From contig CAMKSE010000013.1 in NCBI GenBank assembly GCA_946415365.1, positions 48,479-112,478 of the forward strand: DNA of 64,000 nt. Reading direction: 5' to 3'. How positions within the stretch are numbered: position 1 is the first letter of the stretch; every line of letters starts with the position of its first letter. Under the pieces are notes generated by a model. That model was not told where the DNA came from. It saw only the letters and a list, made by a program, of their open reading frames with translations, and searched no databases. Both the position numbers and the translations under genes were made by a program. Below, in pieces: positions 1-7,116 of the stretch. This DNA is from an uncultured Prevotellaceae bacterium (GTDB lineage: Bacteria > Bacteroidota > Bacteroidia > Bacteroidales > Bacteroidaceae).

Positions 1-1454
1 CAGCCTGTCATTTCTATGAGAATGTCACTCAGGCAGAGGCAGAGGTTTTTTACGAACAGCAAAAAAACAACGATATCTCCAAAGAAACACCTCCTTCCTA
101 TGGTTTGAATTCTACACTTGTCAAGGAAAACGGTGAACTCAAGGAGCTTGTGTGGTCTGCAAACGGTCGCTATGCACAGGCTATCAAACATATCGTCTAC
201 TGGCTTCGTAAAGCCTCTGAATTTGCGGAGAACAATCATCAGCGTAAAGTCATTAATCTTCTGATAAGTTACTACGAATCAGGTGATTTACACACTTTTA
301 ATAAATATTGTATTGAATGGCTTCAGGAACAGAAAGGTGAGATTGATTTCATCAACGGATTCATCGAGGTTTATGGTGATCCCTTAGGACTGAAAGGTTC
401 ATGGGAAGGACTCGTTGAATACATAGATAAGGACGCTACCAGACGCACAGAAATCATCAGCAGCAATGCCCAGTGGTTCGAAGATCACTCGCCCATTGAC
501 CCTCGTTTCCGTAAGCCAAAAGTTAAGGGTGTCTCTGCCCGTGTTATCTGTGCAGCCATGCTCGGAGGAGACGAATATCCCTCTACGGCCATTGGCATCA
601 ACCTTCCTAACGCAGACTGGATACGTGCGCAATATGGTAGCAAGAGTATCACAATCAGTAATATCACTGATGCTTACAACAAAGCCGCTCATGGTAATGG
701 CTTTAAAGAGGAGTTTGTCATCGACAAGACTACACTTGAGATGATAGAACGCTATGGTGATGTCTGCGATAATCTTCACACAGACCTTCACGAGTGTCTC
801 GGACACGGTAGCGGACGTCTTTTGCCTGGTGTTGATCCCGATGCGCTGAAGGCCTATGGCAATACGATAGAGGAGGCAAGGGCAGACCTTTTCGGACTCT
901 ATTATATGGCAGACCCGAAGTTGGTGGAACTAGGACTGACACCTGATGCGGAGGCCTACAAGTCACAATACTATACCTATATGATGAATGGCTTGATGAC
1001 CCAACTTATCCGTATCACTCCAGGCAATCAGATAGAAGAGGCTCATATGCGCAACAGGGCCCTCATTGCACATTGGTGTCAGGAGAATGGTCGTGCCATT
1101 AAGATGGTGCGTCGCGATGGCAAGACCTTCGTCGAAATTATTGATTACGAAGAACTTCGCAGGCTTATCGCCCGTTTGCTTGCTGAAGTACAGCGAATTA
1201 AGAGTGAAGGAGACTATAAAGCAGCCCGTCAACTTGTTGAGTGTTATGCTGTGAAGGTTGACGCCGAACTGCATCAGGAGGTACTGGAGCGTTACAAAAA
1301 ACTCAATCTTGCTCCATACAAGGGTTTTATCAACCCCATGATGTTGCCTGTCTACGACAACGATGGACAAATCATCGATATCCAAATATATTATGGTGAG
1401 TCCTATGCTCACCAAATGCTCAGGTATAGTTCGGAATACGGCACACTAATTTGA
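1..1454 (+). CDS. Dipeptidyl-peptidase III-like metallopeptidase (M49), 5' partial
   Basis: The reading frame is open from base 3, so the gene starts before the window; the TTG at 105 is internal and not a start. The product is the C-terminal part (about 484 residues) of a zinc dipeptidyl-peptidase of the M49 family. The M49 zinc signature HExxGH appears as HECLGH at 789-806, with the second motif EEARAD at 870-887 (EECRAD in the classical enzymes). M49 enzymes remove dipeptides from the N-terminus of oligopeptides. Whether this copy is secreted or periplasmic cannot be judged because the N-terminus is missing. The next gene begins 10 bp downstream on the same strand, so the two are probably cotranscribed. 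Both motifs are intact, which suggests an active enzyme. Confidence 0.88.
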   Translation, partial: ACHFYENVTQAEAEVFYEQQKNNDISKETPPSYGLNSTLVKENGELKELVWSANGRYAQAIKHIVYWLRKASEFAENNHQRKVINLLISYYESGDLHTFNKYCIEWLQEQKGEIDFINGFIEVYGDPLGLKGSWEGLVEYIDKDATRRTEIISSNAQWFEDHSPIDPRFRKPKVKGVSARVICAAMLGGDEYPSTAIGINLPNADWIRAQYGSKSITISNITDAYNKAAHGNGFKEEFVIDKTTLEMIERYGDVCDNLHTDLHECLGHGSGRLLPGVDPDALKAYGNTIEEARADLFGLYYMADPKLVELGLTPDAEAYKSQYYTYMMNGLMTQLIRITPGNQIEEAHMRNRALIAHWCQENGRAIKMVRRDGKTFVEIIDYEELRRLIARLLAEVQRIKSEGDYKAARQLVECYAVKVDAELHQEVLERYKKLNLAPYKGFINPMMLPVYDNDGQIIDIQIYYGESYAHQMLRYSSEYGTLI

Positions 1455-1464
1455 TTATTGAAAA

Positions 1465-2079
1465 TTGGATACAGAGAAGCAACTTAAAGAGATAAAGCAA
1501 TCGTTCCGTCAGATGATGGACGGAAAAGTCGCACAGTCCATGCGTGACAAAGGGCTCGACTATCATCTTAATTGGGGTGCCACACTGCCGCGACTTCGTG
1601 AGAAAGCCGATATGATCGGCAATGATTACGACCTTGCCATAGCTCTATGGAAAGAAAATATCCGTGAATGTAAGATCCTTGCAACGATGATTATGCCGCC
1701 CAATGAAGTGCAGCCTGAAGTCATCGACATTTGGATGGAACAGACTCCTACACAGGAGATAGCAGAACAGGCGGCCTTTAACCTCTACCAGCATCTGCCC
1801 TTTGCTCCGGAAAAGGCATACACGTGGATAGCTTCCGACAAGGAACTCTACCAACTCTGTGGCTTCCATATCCTTTCGCGCCTTTTTATGAACGGTCAGG
1901 AGCCTAACGAAAGGGGAATCAATGAGTTCATTGACCAAGCAATAGCTGCTCTTCAGGGCGACAGTATAGCTGTTAGGAAGGCAGCTATGGCAAGTATGCA
2001 ACGGTTTGCTGAACTCGGTCTGGTATACCAGCGTCTGGCTAAAAGCGCACTAAAAACGGTTAATTTGGATTTTATTTGA
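1465..2079 (+). CDS. AlkD-like DNA alkylation repair (HEAT-repeat) protein
   Basis: A 204-residue, mostly helical protein resembling the DNA alkylation repair family (AlkC/AlkD, HEAT-like). The N-terminal block with LPRLREKADMIG, followed by LAIALWKENIRECKILATM, matches the family's first repeats. AlkD enzymes excise positively charged alkylated bases, but I cannot place the catalytic Asp/Trp set with certainty, so glycosylase activity is inferred. The start is the TTG at 1465; a stop codon lies directly upstream in frame and the first ATG is about 15 codons in. It follows the M49 gene by 10 bp. The last codons (from 2041) are repeated 780 bp downstream at 2821 with two mismatches, still in frame with a stop, so this 3' end looks like a recombination junction. 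Confidence 0.7.
   Translation: MDTEKQLKEIKQSFRQMMDGKVAQSMRDKGLDYHLNWGATLPRLREKADMIGNDYDLAIALWKENIRECKILATMIMPPNEVQPEVIDIWMEQTPTQEIAEQAAFNLYQHLPFAPEKAYTWIASDKELYQLCGFHILSRLFMNGQEPNERGINEFIDQAIAALQGDSIAVRKAAMASMQRFAELGLVYQRLAKSALKTVNLDFI
2041..2073 (+). repeat. Direct repeat, left copy (3' end of AlkD-like gene)
   Basis: 33 bp covering the last codons of the AlkD-like gene (reads KSALKTVNLDF). It matches 2821-2853 at 31 of 33 positions, exactly 780 bp apart. It looks like a junction site of an inserted segment that re-creates the gene end. Confidence 0.8.
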
Positions 2080-2102
2080 TTAGAAGTACTTAATTGTCAT
2101 TT

Positions 2103-2114
2103 ACCTCTACTAAA
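2103..2114 (+). repeat. Left arm of 12-bp inverted repeat
   Basis: ACCTCTACTAAA is perfectly inverted at 2600-2611 (TTTAGTAGAGGT). A further copy of its first ten bases lies at 2190-2199. Together they bracket the repeat arrays and could be ends or arm sites of a small element. Confidence 0.65.
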
Positions 2115-2279
2115 AGCGTATAAATCCCAATATATTAGTTGTTTAGGCACAATATTGCATCTATTTTGCTTTTACTAAACTTCTACATTACCTCTACTAG
2201 TCGGCTACACCATAACATGAAGGTGCGGTATTCTTCTTATTATTAAGGCGTTTCGAAATGCCATTAGGGAGGAATAATT

Positions 2280-2345
2280 GTTCCCGCCCTGGGAACATGG
2301 CGTTCCCTTACTGGGAACATAACATTCCCATACTGGGAATATATT
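2280..2345. repeat. Three 22-bp palindromic repeat units
   Basis: The motif TTCCCnnnnTGGGAA starts at 2281, 2303 and 2325, an exact 22-bp period. Each unit is a short inverted repeat (TTCCC/GGGAA) with a 4-5 nt centre. Two helical turns per unit would place every palindrome on the same DNA face. Confidence 0.85.
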
Positions 2346-2365
2346 ACGATGCCTAAGCTATCCAG

Positions 2366-2449
2366 AATAGGTGGCGCTTATCATTCAATAGATGGCACTT
2401 ATTGCTGAATAAGGTGCCTTTATTTTCAGATAAGGTGCCTTTATTGCGG
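2366..2449. repeat. Four 21-bp tandem repeat units
   Basis: Units start at 2366, 2387, 2408 and 2429 with the core AATARRTGSCNYTTAT (for example AATAAGGTGCCTTTAT). Units 3 and 4 are nearly identical; units 1 and 2 are diverged. The period is exactly 21 bp, so the minus strand reads as a repetitive pseudo-protein of 7-residue units; this is a by-product and not a gene. Confidence 0.85.
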
Positions 2450-2473
2450 CATAAAGAATGCTTCATTCTGATT

Positions 2474-2539
2474 GTAGAGAAGTGGTAGATGATAAGTAGA
2501 GGGAATGTAGAGGTTTTGTAGAGGTAAAATAGAAGAAAA
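2474..2539. repeat. Six 11-bp tandem repeat units (GTAGAGGT core)
   Basis: Units begin at 2474, 2485, 2496, 2507, 2518 and 2529. All but the last begin GTAGA; the fourth and fifth carry the full octamer GTAGAGGT. The same octamer recurs at 2604-2611 and, inverted, at 2103-2110 and 2190-2197. Confidence 0.8.
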
Positions 2540-2599
2540 TAGTTACGGAAATATTTGCAAAAACCAAATAAAATCAGTATCACATGCAATTATCGATTA

Positions 2600-2611
2600 T
2601 TTAGTAGAGGT
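2600..2611 (-). repeat. Right arm of 12-bp inverted repeat
   Basis: Perfect reverse complement of 2103-2114, about 0.5 kb away. It overlaps the stop codon of the small minus-strand reading frame 2601-2732. Confidence 0.65.
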
Positions 2612-2732
2612 AGAAATAAAAATGAATAATATGATAGTAAATTACTTGAAAATATCGCGAAAGAAGGAGCTCATCAAGCGTCCCACCATTGTCCCTGATA
2701 TAATCCTCGTTGGTTTCTATAAGATAGGCCAT
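2601..2732 (-). pseudogene. Possible remnant of a small gene (43 codons)
   Basis: A minus-strand frame of 43 codons beginning MAYLIETNEDYIRDNGG, a composition that looks protein-like and unlike the repeats around it. Just upstream on the same strand but in another frame is a further short stretch (VFELKHYRKMRFLHNSKNRI, about 2750-2815), which would fuse to it with one frameshift. I do not recognise the family. It may be the decayed coding part of the element defined by the flanking direct repeats, or a chance frame. Confidence 0.3.
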
Positions 2733-2820
2733 GCGTTCTTAATCTTTGTTCTTAAATTCGGTTCTTGGAGTTATGCAGAAATCTCATTTTTCGGTAATGT
2801 TTCAATTCAAATACCATATA

Positions 2821-2853
2821 AAAAGCGCAATAAAAACGGTTAATTTAGATTTT
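2821..2853 (+). repeat. Direct repeat, right copy (displaced gene 3' end)
   Basis: Second copy of the AlkD-like gene end. Starting at 2820 it still reads KSAIKTVNLDFL followed by TAA, though no gene body precedes it. The differences from the left copy (Leu to Ile, a synonymous Leu change, Ile to Leu at the end) are those of a once-functional coding end that diverged separately. It sits just before the fur promoter. Confidence 0.8.
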
Positions 2854-2890
2854 TTATAAATTAACTCTCTTCTGTCTCACTGATTATGTG

Positions 2891-2898
2891 TACCTTTG
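2891..2898 (+). promoter_or_regulatory. -7 promoter box for fur-purA-hisS
   Basis: TACCTTTG matches the Bacteroidota TAnnTTTG box, 30 nt before the ATG at 2929. It shows that an upstream in-frame TTG at 2896 lies inside the promoter and is not a start codon. Confidence 0.75.
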
Positions 2899-2928
2899 TG
2901 CGGTTTTCAAGAAATCGACAGTTTCACT

Positions 2929-3420
2929 ATGGCTATTACGGGTAAGAAAAGCATGGTCAGTGACGCAGAACGCATACTGGATAATTATCTTGAGATGAAT
3001 CATCATCGCAAGACCCCTGAGCGCTATACAATCCTCAGGGCGGTGTACAGCGTGCATGGTCATTTTACGTTAGAGGAGCTTAGCGAGAAGCTTGTCAATG
3101 ACATGAACTTCCACGTTAGCCGTGCAACACTGTATAATACTCTCAACCTTTTCATGGAACTGCGCCTTGTGATTCGACACCGTTTCCAAGGTACCACGAC
3201 ATACGAGGTATATGGTGAGAGCCATTGCCATCAAATATGCACCATGTGCGGTAAGGTCACTGAGGTGAAATCGCCTGAGATAATAAAAGCAGTAGACAAC
3301 ATGCCAACGAAACGTTTCCGTAAGGATGGTTTCACACTTTATGTCTATGGTGTATGCAGCACTTGTTTGGCCAAAGCCACCAAACGTAAGAAACAAGAAA
3401 AGAACGATAAAACAAAATAA
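2929..3420 (+). CDS. Fur-family transcriptional regulator
   Basis: A 163-residue metal-responsive repressor of the Fur family. The N-terminal winged helix includes the recognition segment HVSRATLYNTLNLF (about 62-75). The C-terminal dimerisation domain has the usual metal residues: a His cluster HCHQ (99-102), CxxC at 104/107 and a second CxxC at 143/146 that would hold structural zinc. A Lys-rich tail follows. I chose ATG 2929 because a longer TTG start would fall within the TACCTTTG promoter box. purA starts 6 bp after the stop, so fur is the first gene of a fur-purA-hisS-esterase unit. Whether it senses iron, zinc, peroxide (PerR) or another metal cannot be decided from sequence alone. Confidence 0.9.
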   Translation: MAITGKKSMVSDAERILDNYLEMNHHRKTPERYTILRAVYSVHGHFTLEELSEKLVNDMNFHVSRATLYNTLNLFMELRLVIRHRFQGTTTYEVYGESHCHQICTMCGKVTEVKSPEIIKAVDNMPTKRFRKDGFTLYVYGVCSTCLAKATKRKKQEKNDKTK

Positions 3421-3426
3421 CTGATT

Positions 3427-4698
3427 ATGAATAAAGGAAAAGTAGATGTCCTGCTCGGTTTGCAGTGGGGCGACGAAGGAAAAGGTAAGGTGGTCGACGT
3501 GCTGACCCCTAAGTACGATGTAGTAGCCCGTTTCCAGGGTGGTCCTAATGCCGGTCATACGTTGGAGTTCGAAGGACAGAAGTATGTGCTGCGCTCGATT
3601 CCATCGGGAATCTTTCAGGGAGGCAAGGTGAACATCATCGGCAATGGTGTGGTACTCGCCCCAGATCTCTTTATGGACGAGGCAAAGGCTCTGGAGGCCA
3701 GTGGTCATGACCTCCACTCACGTCTGCATATTTCTAAGAAGGCTCATCTCATCATGCCCACCCATCGTGTACTCGACGCAGCCTATGAAGCCCAGAAGGG
3801 TAAGGATAAGGTTGGCACTACCGGCAAGGGTATAGGTCCTACTTATACAGACAAGGTGAGTCGTAACGGTCTACGTGTGGGTGACATCCTCGAGAACTTC
3901 CCAGAGAAGTATGCTAAGGCAAAAGCTCGTCATGAGGCTATTCTGAAATCGCTGAATTTCGAATATGACATCACGGAAGTTGAGAAAAAATGGCTTGAAG
4001 GTGTTGAGTATTTGCGCCAGTTCCCAATTGTAGACTCAGAACACGAAATCAATAACATCCTGAAAAGTGGGAAGAGTGTATTGTGCGAGGGCGCTCAGGG
4101 TACGATGCTAGACGTTGACTTTGGTAGCTATCCTTTTGTGACTTCTTCCAATACCATCTGTGCTGGAGCCTGTACGGGCCTCGGCATCGGTCCCAACAAG
4201 ATTGGCGATGTGTTTGGTATTATGAAGGCCTATTGCACACGTGTTGGTGCAGGTCCGTTCCCCACAGAACTGTTCGATGAAACAGGTAAGACCATTCGTG
4301 ACCTCGGTCATGAATACGGAGCTGTTACAGGTCGTGAACGTCGTTGCGGTTGGATCGACCTCGTGGCTCTGCGCTATTCCATTATGGTCAACGGTGTTAC
4401 ACAACTCATCATGATGAAGAGCGATGTACTCGATGGTTTCGATACCATCAAGGCATGTGTGGCTTACAAACAGAATGGTGTTGAAATCGATTACTTCCCC
4501 TACAACATAGAGGAGGGTATCGAACCAGTCTATCAGGAACTTCCGGGTTGGAAGACCGATATGACTAAGTTCACCTCCGAGGATCAGTTCCCGAAAGAGT
4601 TCAAAGATTATATCCTGTTCTTAGAGAAGGAGTTAGATACACCGATTAAAATCATTTCTATCGGTCCTGACCGCGACCAGACAATCGTAAGAAAGTAA
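3427..4698 (+). CDS. purA: Adenylosuccinate synthetase
   Basis: A cytoplasmic enzyme of de novo AMP synthesis: IMP + aspartate + GTP give adenylosuccinate. At 423 residues it is the normal bacterial length. Visible signatures are the GTP loop QWGDEGKGK (13-21), GPNAGHTL, the IMP-binding stretch [12 protein letters not shown], and [18 protein letters not shown] near the C-terminal third. The gene lies 6 bp after fur and 20 bp before hisS on the same strand, so it probably shares their promoter. Nothing is missing or unusual in the protein. Confidence 0.97.
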   Translation: MNKGKVDVLLGLQWGDEGKGKVVDVLTPKYDVVARFQGGPNAGHTLEFEGQKYVLRSIPSGIFQGGKVNIIGNGVVLAPDLFMDEAKALEASGHDLHSRLHISKKAHLIMPTHRVLDAAYEAQKGKDKVGTTGKGIGPTYTDKVSRNGLRVGDILENFPEKYAKAKARHEAILKSLNFEYDITEVEKKWLEGVEYLRQFPIVDSEHEINNILKSGKSVLCEGAQGTMLDVDFGSYPFVTSSNTICAGACTGLGIGPNKIGDVFGIMKAYCTRVGAGPFPTELFDETGKTIRDLGHEYGAVTGRERRCGWIDLVALRYSIMVNGVTQLIMMKSDVLDGFDTIKACVAYKQNGVEIDYFPYNIEEGIEPVYQELPGWKTDMTKFTSEDQFPKEFKDYILFLEKELDTPIKIISIGPDRDQTIVRK

Positions 4699-4718
4699 AA
4701 AAAGTAATTAATATAGAT

Positions 4719-6083
4719 ATGGCACAGAAGCCAAGTATTCCAAAAGGAACGCGCGACTTCTCCCCGATGGAGATGGCCAAGCGCAACTACATCTTTGATA
4801 CCATCCGTAGCGTGTACCAGCTCTATGGTTTCCAGCAAATAGAGACACCTGCGATGGAAACACTTGGTACGCTAATGGGCAAGTATGGCGAGGAGGGCGA
4901 CAAGCTGCTCTTCAAAGTACTCAACAGTGGAGATTTCCTCAATAAGGTCAGCGACGAGGAGTTACAGGAACGTAATGCCCTGCATCTGGCAGCAAAACTC
5001 TGCGAGAAAGGTCTCCGATATGATCTTACCGTACCCTTCGCACGTTACGTAGTGATGCACCGTGAGGAACTTCAATTGCCATTCAAGCGCTATCAGATGC
5101 AGCCTGTCTGGCGTGCCGACCGTCCTCAGAAAGGTCGCTATCGTGAGTTCTGGCAGTTCGACGGTGACATTGTGGGCTCTGATTCCCTCCTCAATGAGGT
5201 GGAACTCATGCAGATTGTCGACAATGTGTTCGCTCGTTTTGGCGTTCGCGTACAAATCAAGATTAACAACCGCAAAATTCTGACGGGAATAGCCGAAGTC
5301 ATTGGCGCTGCAGACAAGATTGTCGATATCACCGTGGCCATAGATAAACTCGATAAAATCGGTCTCGATAACGTGAACGCCGAACTCCGTGAGGACGGTC
5401 TTAGTGAAGAACAGATAGAGAAACTGCAGCCAATCATCACGCTTGAGGGCGCCAACGAAGAGAAGCTCAATACAATCGCCGAAGTTCTCAAAGACAGCGA
5501 GATAGGCCTCAAGGGAATCGAAGAAACCCGCTATATCCTCAACATGTTGAGCGGAAACAGCCTGAAGAACGAACTTCAACTCGATCTCACTCTCGCCCGT
5601 GGCCTGAACTACTATACCGGTGCTATTTTCGAGGTTAAGGCTCTTGATGTACAAATAGGCTCCATTACTGGTGGTGGCCGTTACGACAACCTCACCGGTA
5701 TCTTCGGCATGCCAGGTATCTCCGGTGTTGGCATCTCCTTTGGCGTCGACCGTATTTTCGACGTTCTCAACGCTCTCGATGCCTATCCACAGGATGCCGT
5801 TGTTGGAACACAATTGCTCTTCATCAACTTCGGCGAAAAGGAGACTGCCTATTGTCTTCCTGCCGTAGCCAGGGCTCGTGAGGCAGGTATTCGTACGGAG
5901 ATTTATCCTGATTCTTCGAAGATGAAGAAACAGATGTCATACGCCAACGCCAAGCAGATTCCGTTTGTAGCTCTGGCAGGTGAGAACGAGATGTCTGCTG
6001 GCAAGCTGACATTGAAGAATATGTTGTCTGGAGATCAGCAACTGCTTACAACAGAAGAACTTATAAACGTAGTAAAATCATAG
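4719..6083 (+). CDS. hisS: Histidyl-tRNA synthetase
   Basis: A class II aminoacyl-tRNA synthetase that charges tRNA-His; 454 residues. It opens with the typical PKGTRDFSP segment. Motif 2 is visible as [20 protein letters not shown]; the histidine-specific region reads [15 protein letters not shown], and motif 3 as [13 protein letters not shown] with [10 protein letters not shown]. The C-terminal anticodon-binding domain occupies roughly the last 100 residues. It starts 20 bp after purA. An SGNH esterase follows after only 3 bp, an unrelated function carried on the same transcript. Confidence 0.97.
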   Translation: MAQKPSIPKGTRDFSPMEMAKRNYIFDTIRSVYQLYGFQQIETPAMETLGTLMGKYGEEGDKLLFKVLNSGDFLNKVSDEELQERNALHLAAKLCEKGLRYDLTVPFARYVVMHREELQLPFKRYQMQPVWRADRPQKGRYREFWQFDGDIVGSDSLLNEVELMQIVDNVFARFGVRVQIKINNRKILTGIAEVIGAADKIVDITVAIDKLDKIGLDNVNAELREDGLSEEQIEKLQPIITLEGANEEKLNTIAEVLKDSEIGLKGIEETRYILNMLSGNSLKNELQLDLTLARGLNYYTGAIFEVKALDVQIGSITGGGRYDNLTGIFGMPGISGVGISFGVDRIFDVLNALDAYPQDAVVGTQLLFINFGEKETAYCLPAVARAREAGIRTEIYPDSSKMKKQMSYANAKQIPFVALAGENEMSAGKLTLKNMLSGDQQLLTTEELINVVKS

Positions 6084-6086
6084 CTG

Positions 6087-7094
6087 ATGGGTTGGTTCAA
6101 GCGTTTGTCCCTTATCCTCATAGTTGTCTGCGGTCTGACGGCTGCTGTGCCCGATAGGACCACAACCATCTTCGTTATAGGTGACTCTACCGCTGCCAAC
6201 AAGGACATCTCCGGTGGTAAGCAGGAACGAGGTTGGGCAATGGCTTTGCAGTGCTATTTTGACGATCATGTCATGATTGATAACCATGCCGTCAATGGCC
6301 GCTCCTCCAAGAGTTTCATTGACGAGGGTCGATGGGAAAAGGTGGTGTCGCTTATAAAGCCCGGTGATTATGTCATCATCCAGTTCGGTCATAACGACGA
6401 GAAGACACAACCTAATCGTCACACCGATCCTGGTTCCACATTCGACTACAATCTTGCCCGTTTTGTTCGTGAAACGCGAGAACATGGTGGTATTCCAGTG
6501 TTGATGAATAGTGTTGTTCGTCGCAACTTCCTTGTTAAGGCTCCTATTATTGCCGACGATGAGCAGTTGCGCAACACAACTTTTAGCGACGGTGCTAAGA
6601 CGGTCGAGGGCGATACGCTTATTGATACCCATGGTCAATACCGCGTTGCTCCTCGTGATGTGGCTCAGCGTATGAATTGCCATTTCATCGATGCGAACCG
6701 CATCACCCATAACCTCGAACAGTCTCTTGGAACAGAAGGATCTAAGGCACTCCATATGTGGTTTCTGCCTGGTACAGAACCCTCCGAGCCGAAGGGCAAG
6801 CAGGACAATACACATTATAATGTTCATGGTGCGCATGTAGTGGCTCGTCTTTTGGCCGATGCTCTCTGTGATGAAATACCATTACTTAGGGCTTGCCGTA
6901 CAGATGCCGATTTCACTGTAGACCGACTTGGTCGCGGCCAATACCTCACGCTTAGTGACGCTATTACTGCTGCCCAGGCATCCTCAAAAGCTGAAATCAC
7001 CATACAGATTCTTGGAGGCGAGTGGGAGAAACCCCACCTTCCTAAGAACTCCCGTATCCGCTTCGTTCTCCGCCAAGGTGCTTCTTGGAAATGA
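6087..7094 (+). CDS. SGNH rhamnogalacturonan-acetylesterase-like protein with pectinesterase-like stub
   Basis: A secreted GDSL/SGNH hydrolase of the CE12 type that would remove acetyl groups from pectic polysaccharides. An N-terminal hydrophobic signal (about 5-21) is followed by GDS with Ser34, the NGRSSKSF block, GHND (101-104) and the catalytic DxxH at 240-243. The last ~62 residues (273-335) do not belong to the esterase. DFTVDRLGRGQYLTLSDAI resembles the first strand of a CE8 pectin methylesterase beta-helix, but the frame stops before any catalytic region, so the second domain looks truncated. CE12-CE8 two-domain proteins are plausible in pectin-degrading Bacteroidota. The gene begins 3 bp after hisS and converges on the acyl-CoA synthetase gene. 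Confidence 0.85.
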   Translation: MGWFKRLSLILIVVCGLTAAVPDRTTTIFVIGDSTAANKDISGGKQERGWAMALQCYFDDHVMIDNHAVNGRSSKSFIDEGRWEKVVSLIKPGDYVIIQFGHNDEKTQPNRHTDPGSTFDYNLARFVRETREHGGIPVLMNSVVRRNFLVKAPIIADDEQLRNTTFSDGAKTVEGDTLIDTHGQYRVAPRDVAQRMNCHFIDANRITHNLEQSLGTEGSKALHMWFLPGTEPSEPKGKQDNTHYNVHGAHVVARLLADALCDEIPLLRACRTDADFTVDRLGRGQYLTLSDAITAAQASSKAEITIQILGGEWEKPHLPKNSRIRFVLRQGASWK

Positions 7095-7116
7095 AGTAGA
7101 ATGAATAAGAGTCCTG

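Larger units (their letters stand above)
2080..2890. other. Gene-poor segment rich in phased repeats
   Basis: About 800 bp, AT-rich, with no convincing intact gene. From left to right it holds: two ACCTCTAC octamers (2103, 2190); three 22-bp palindromic units (2280-2345); four 21-bp tandem units (2366-2449); six 11-bp units (2474-2539); an inverted GTAGAGGT octamer (2604); a possible gene remnant on the minus strand (2601-2732); and the right-hand direct repeat (2821-2853). No DnaA-box consensus (TTATCCACA) was seen, nor any tRNA or integrase gene. Confidence 0.75.

Noticed and set aside
2280..2539. CRISPR array
   Set aside because: Repeat units are only 11-22 bp, adjoin each other without unique spacers of constant length, and no cas gene is near.
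2353..2589. Minus-strand open frame of 78 codons
   Set aside because: Its C-terminal half is a translation of the 21-bp tandem units (NKGTLxEN-type repeats); the multiple-of-three period keeps the frame open by chance.
2622..2843. Plus-strand open frame of 73 codons
   Set aside because: It runs through the right-hand direct repeat in a different frame from the coding one and opposite the possible minus-strand remnant; no family and no promoter.
2896..2928. TTG-initiated N-terminal extension of Fur
   Set aside because: The TTG is within the TACCTTTG promoter box, so it lies upstream of the transcript start.
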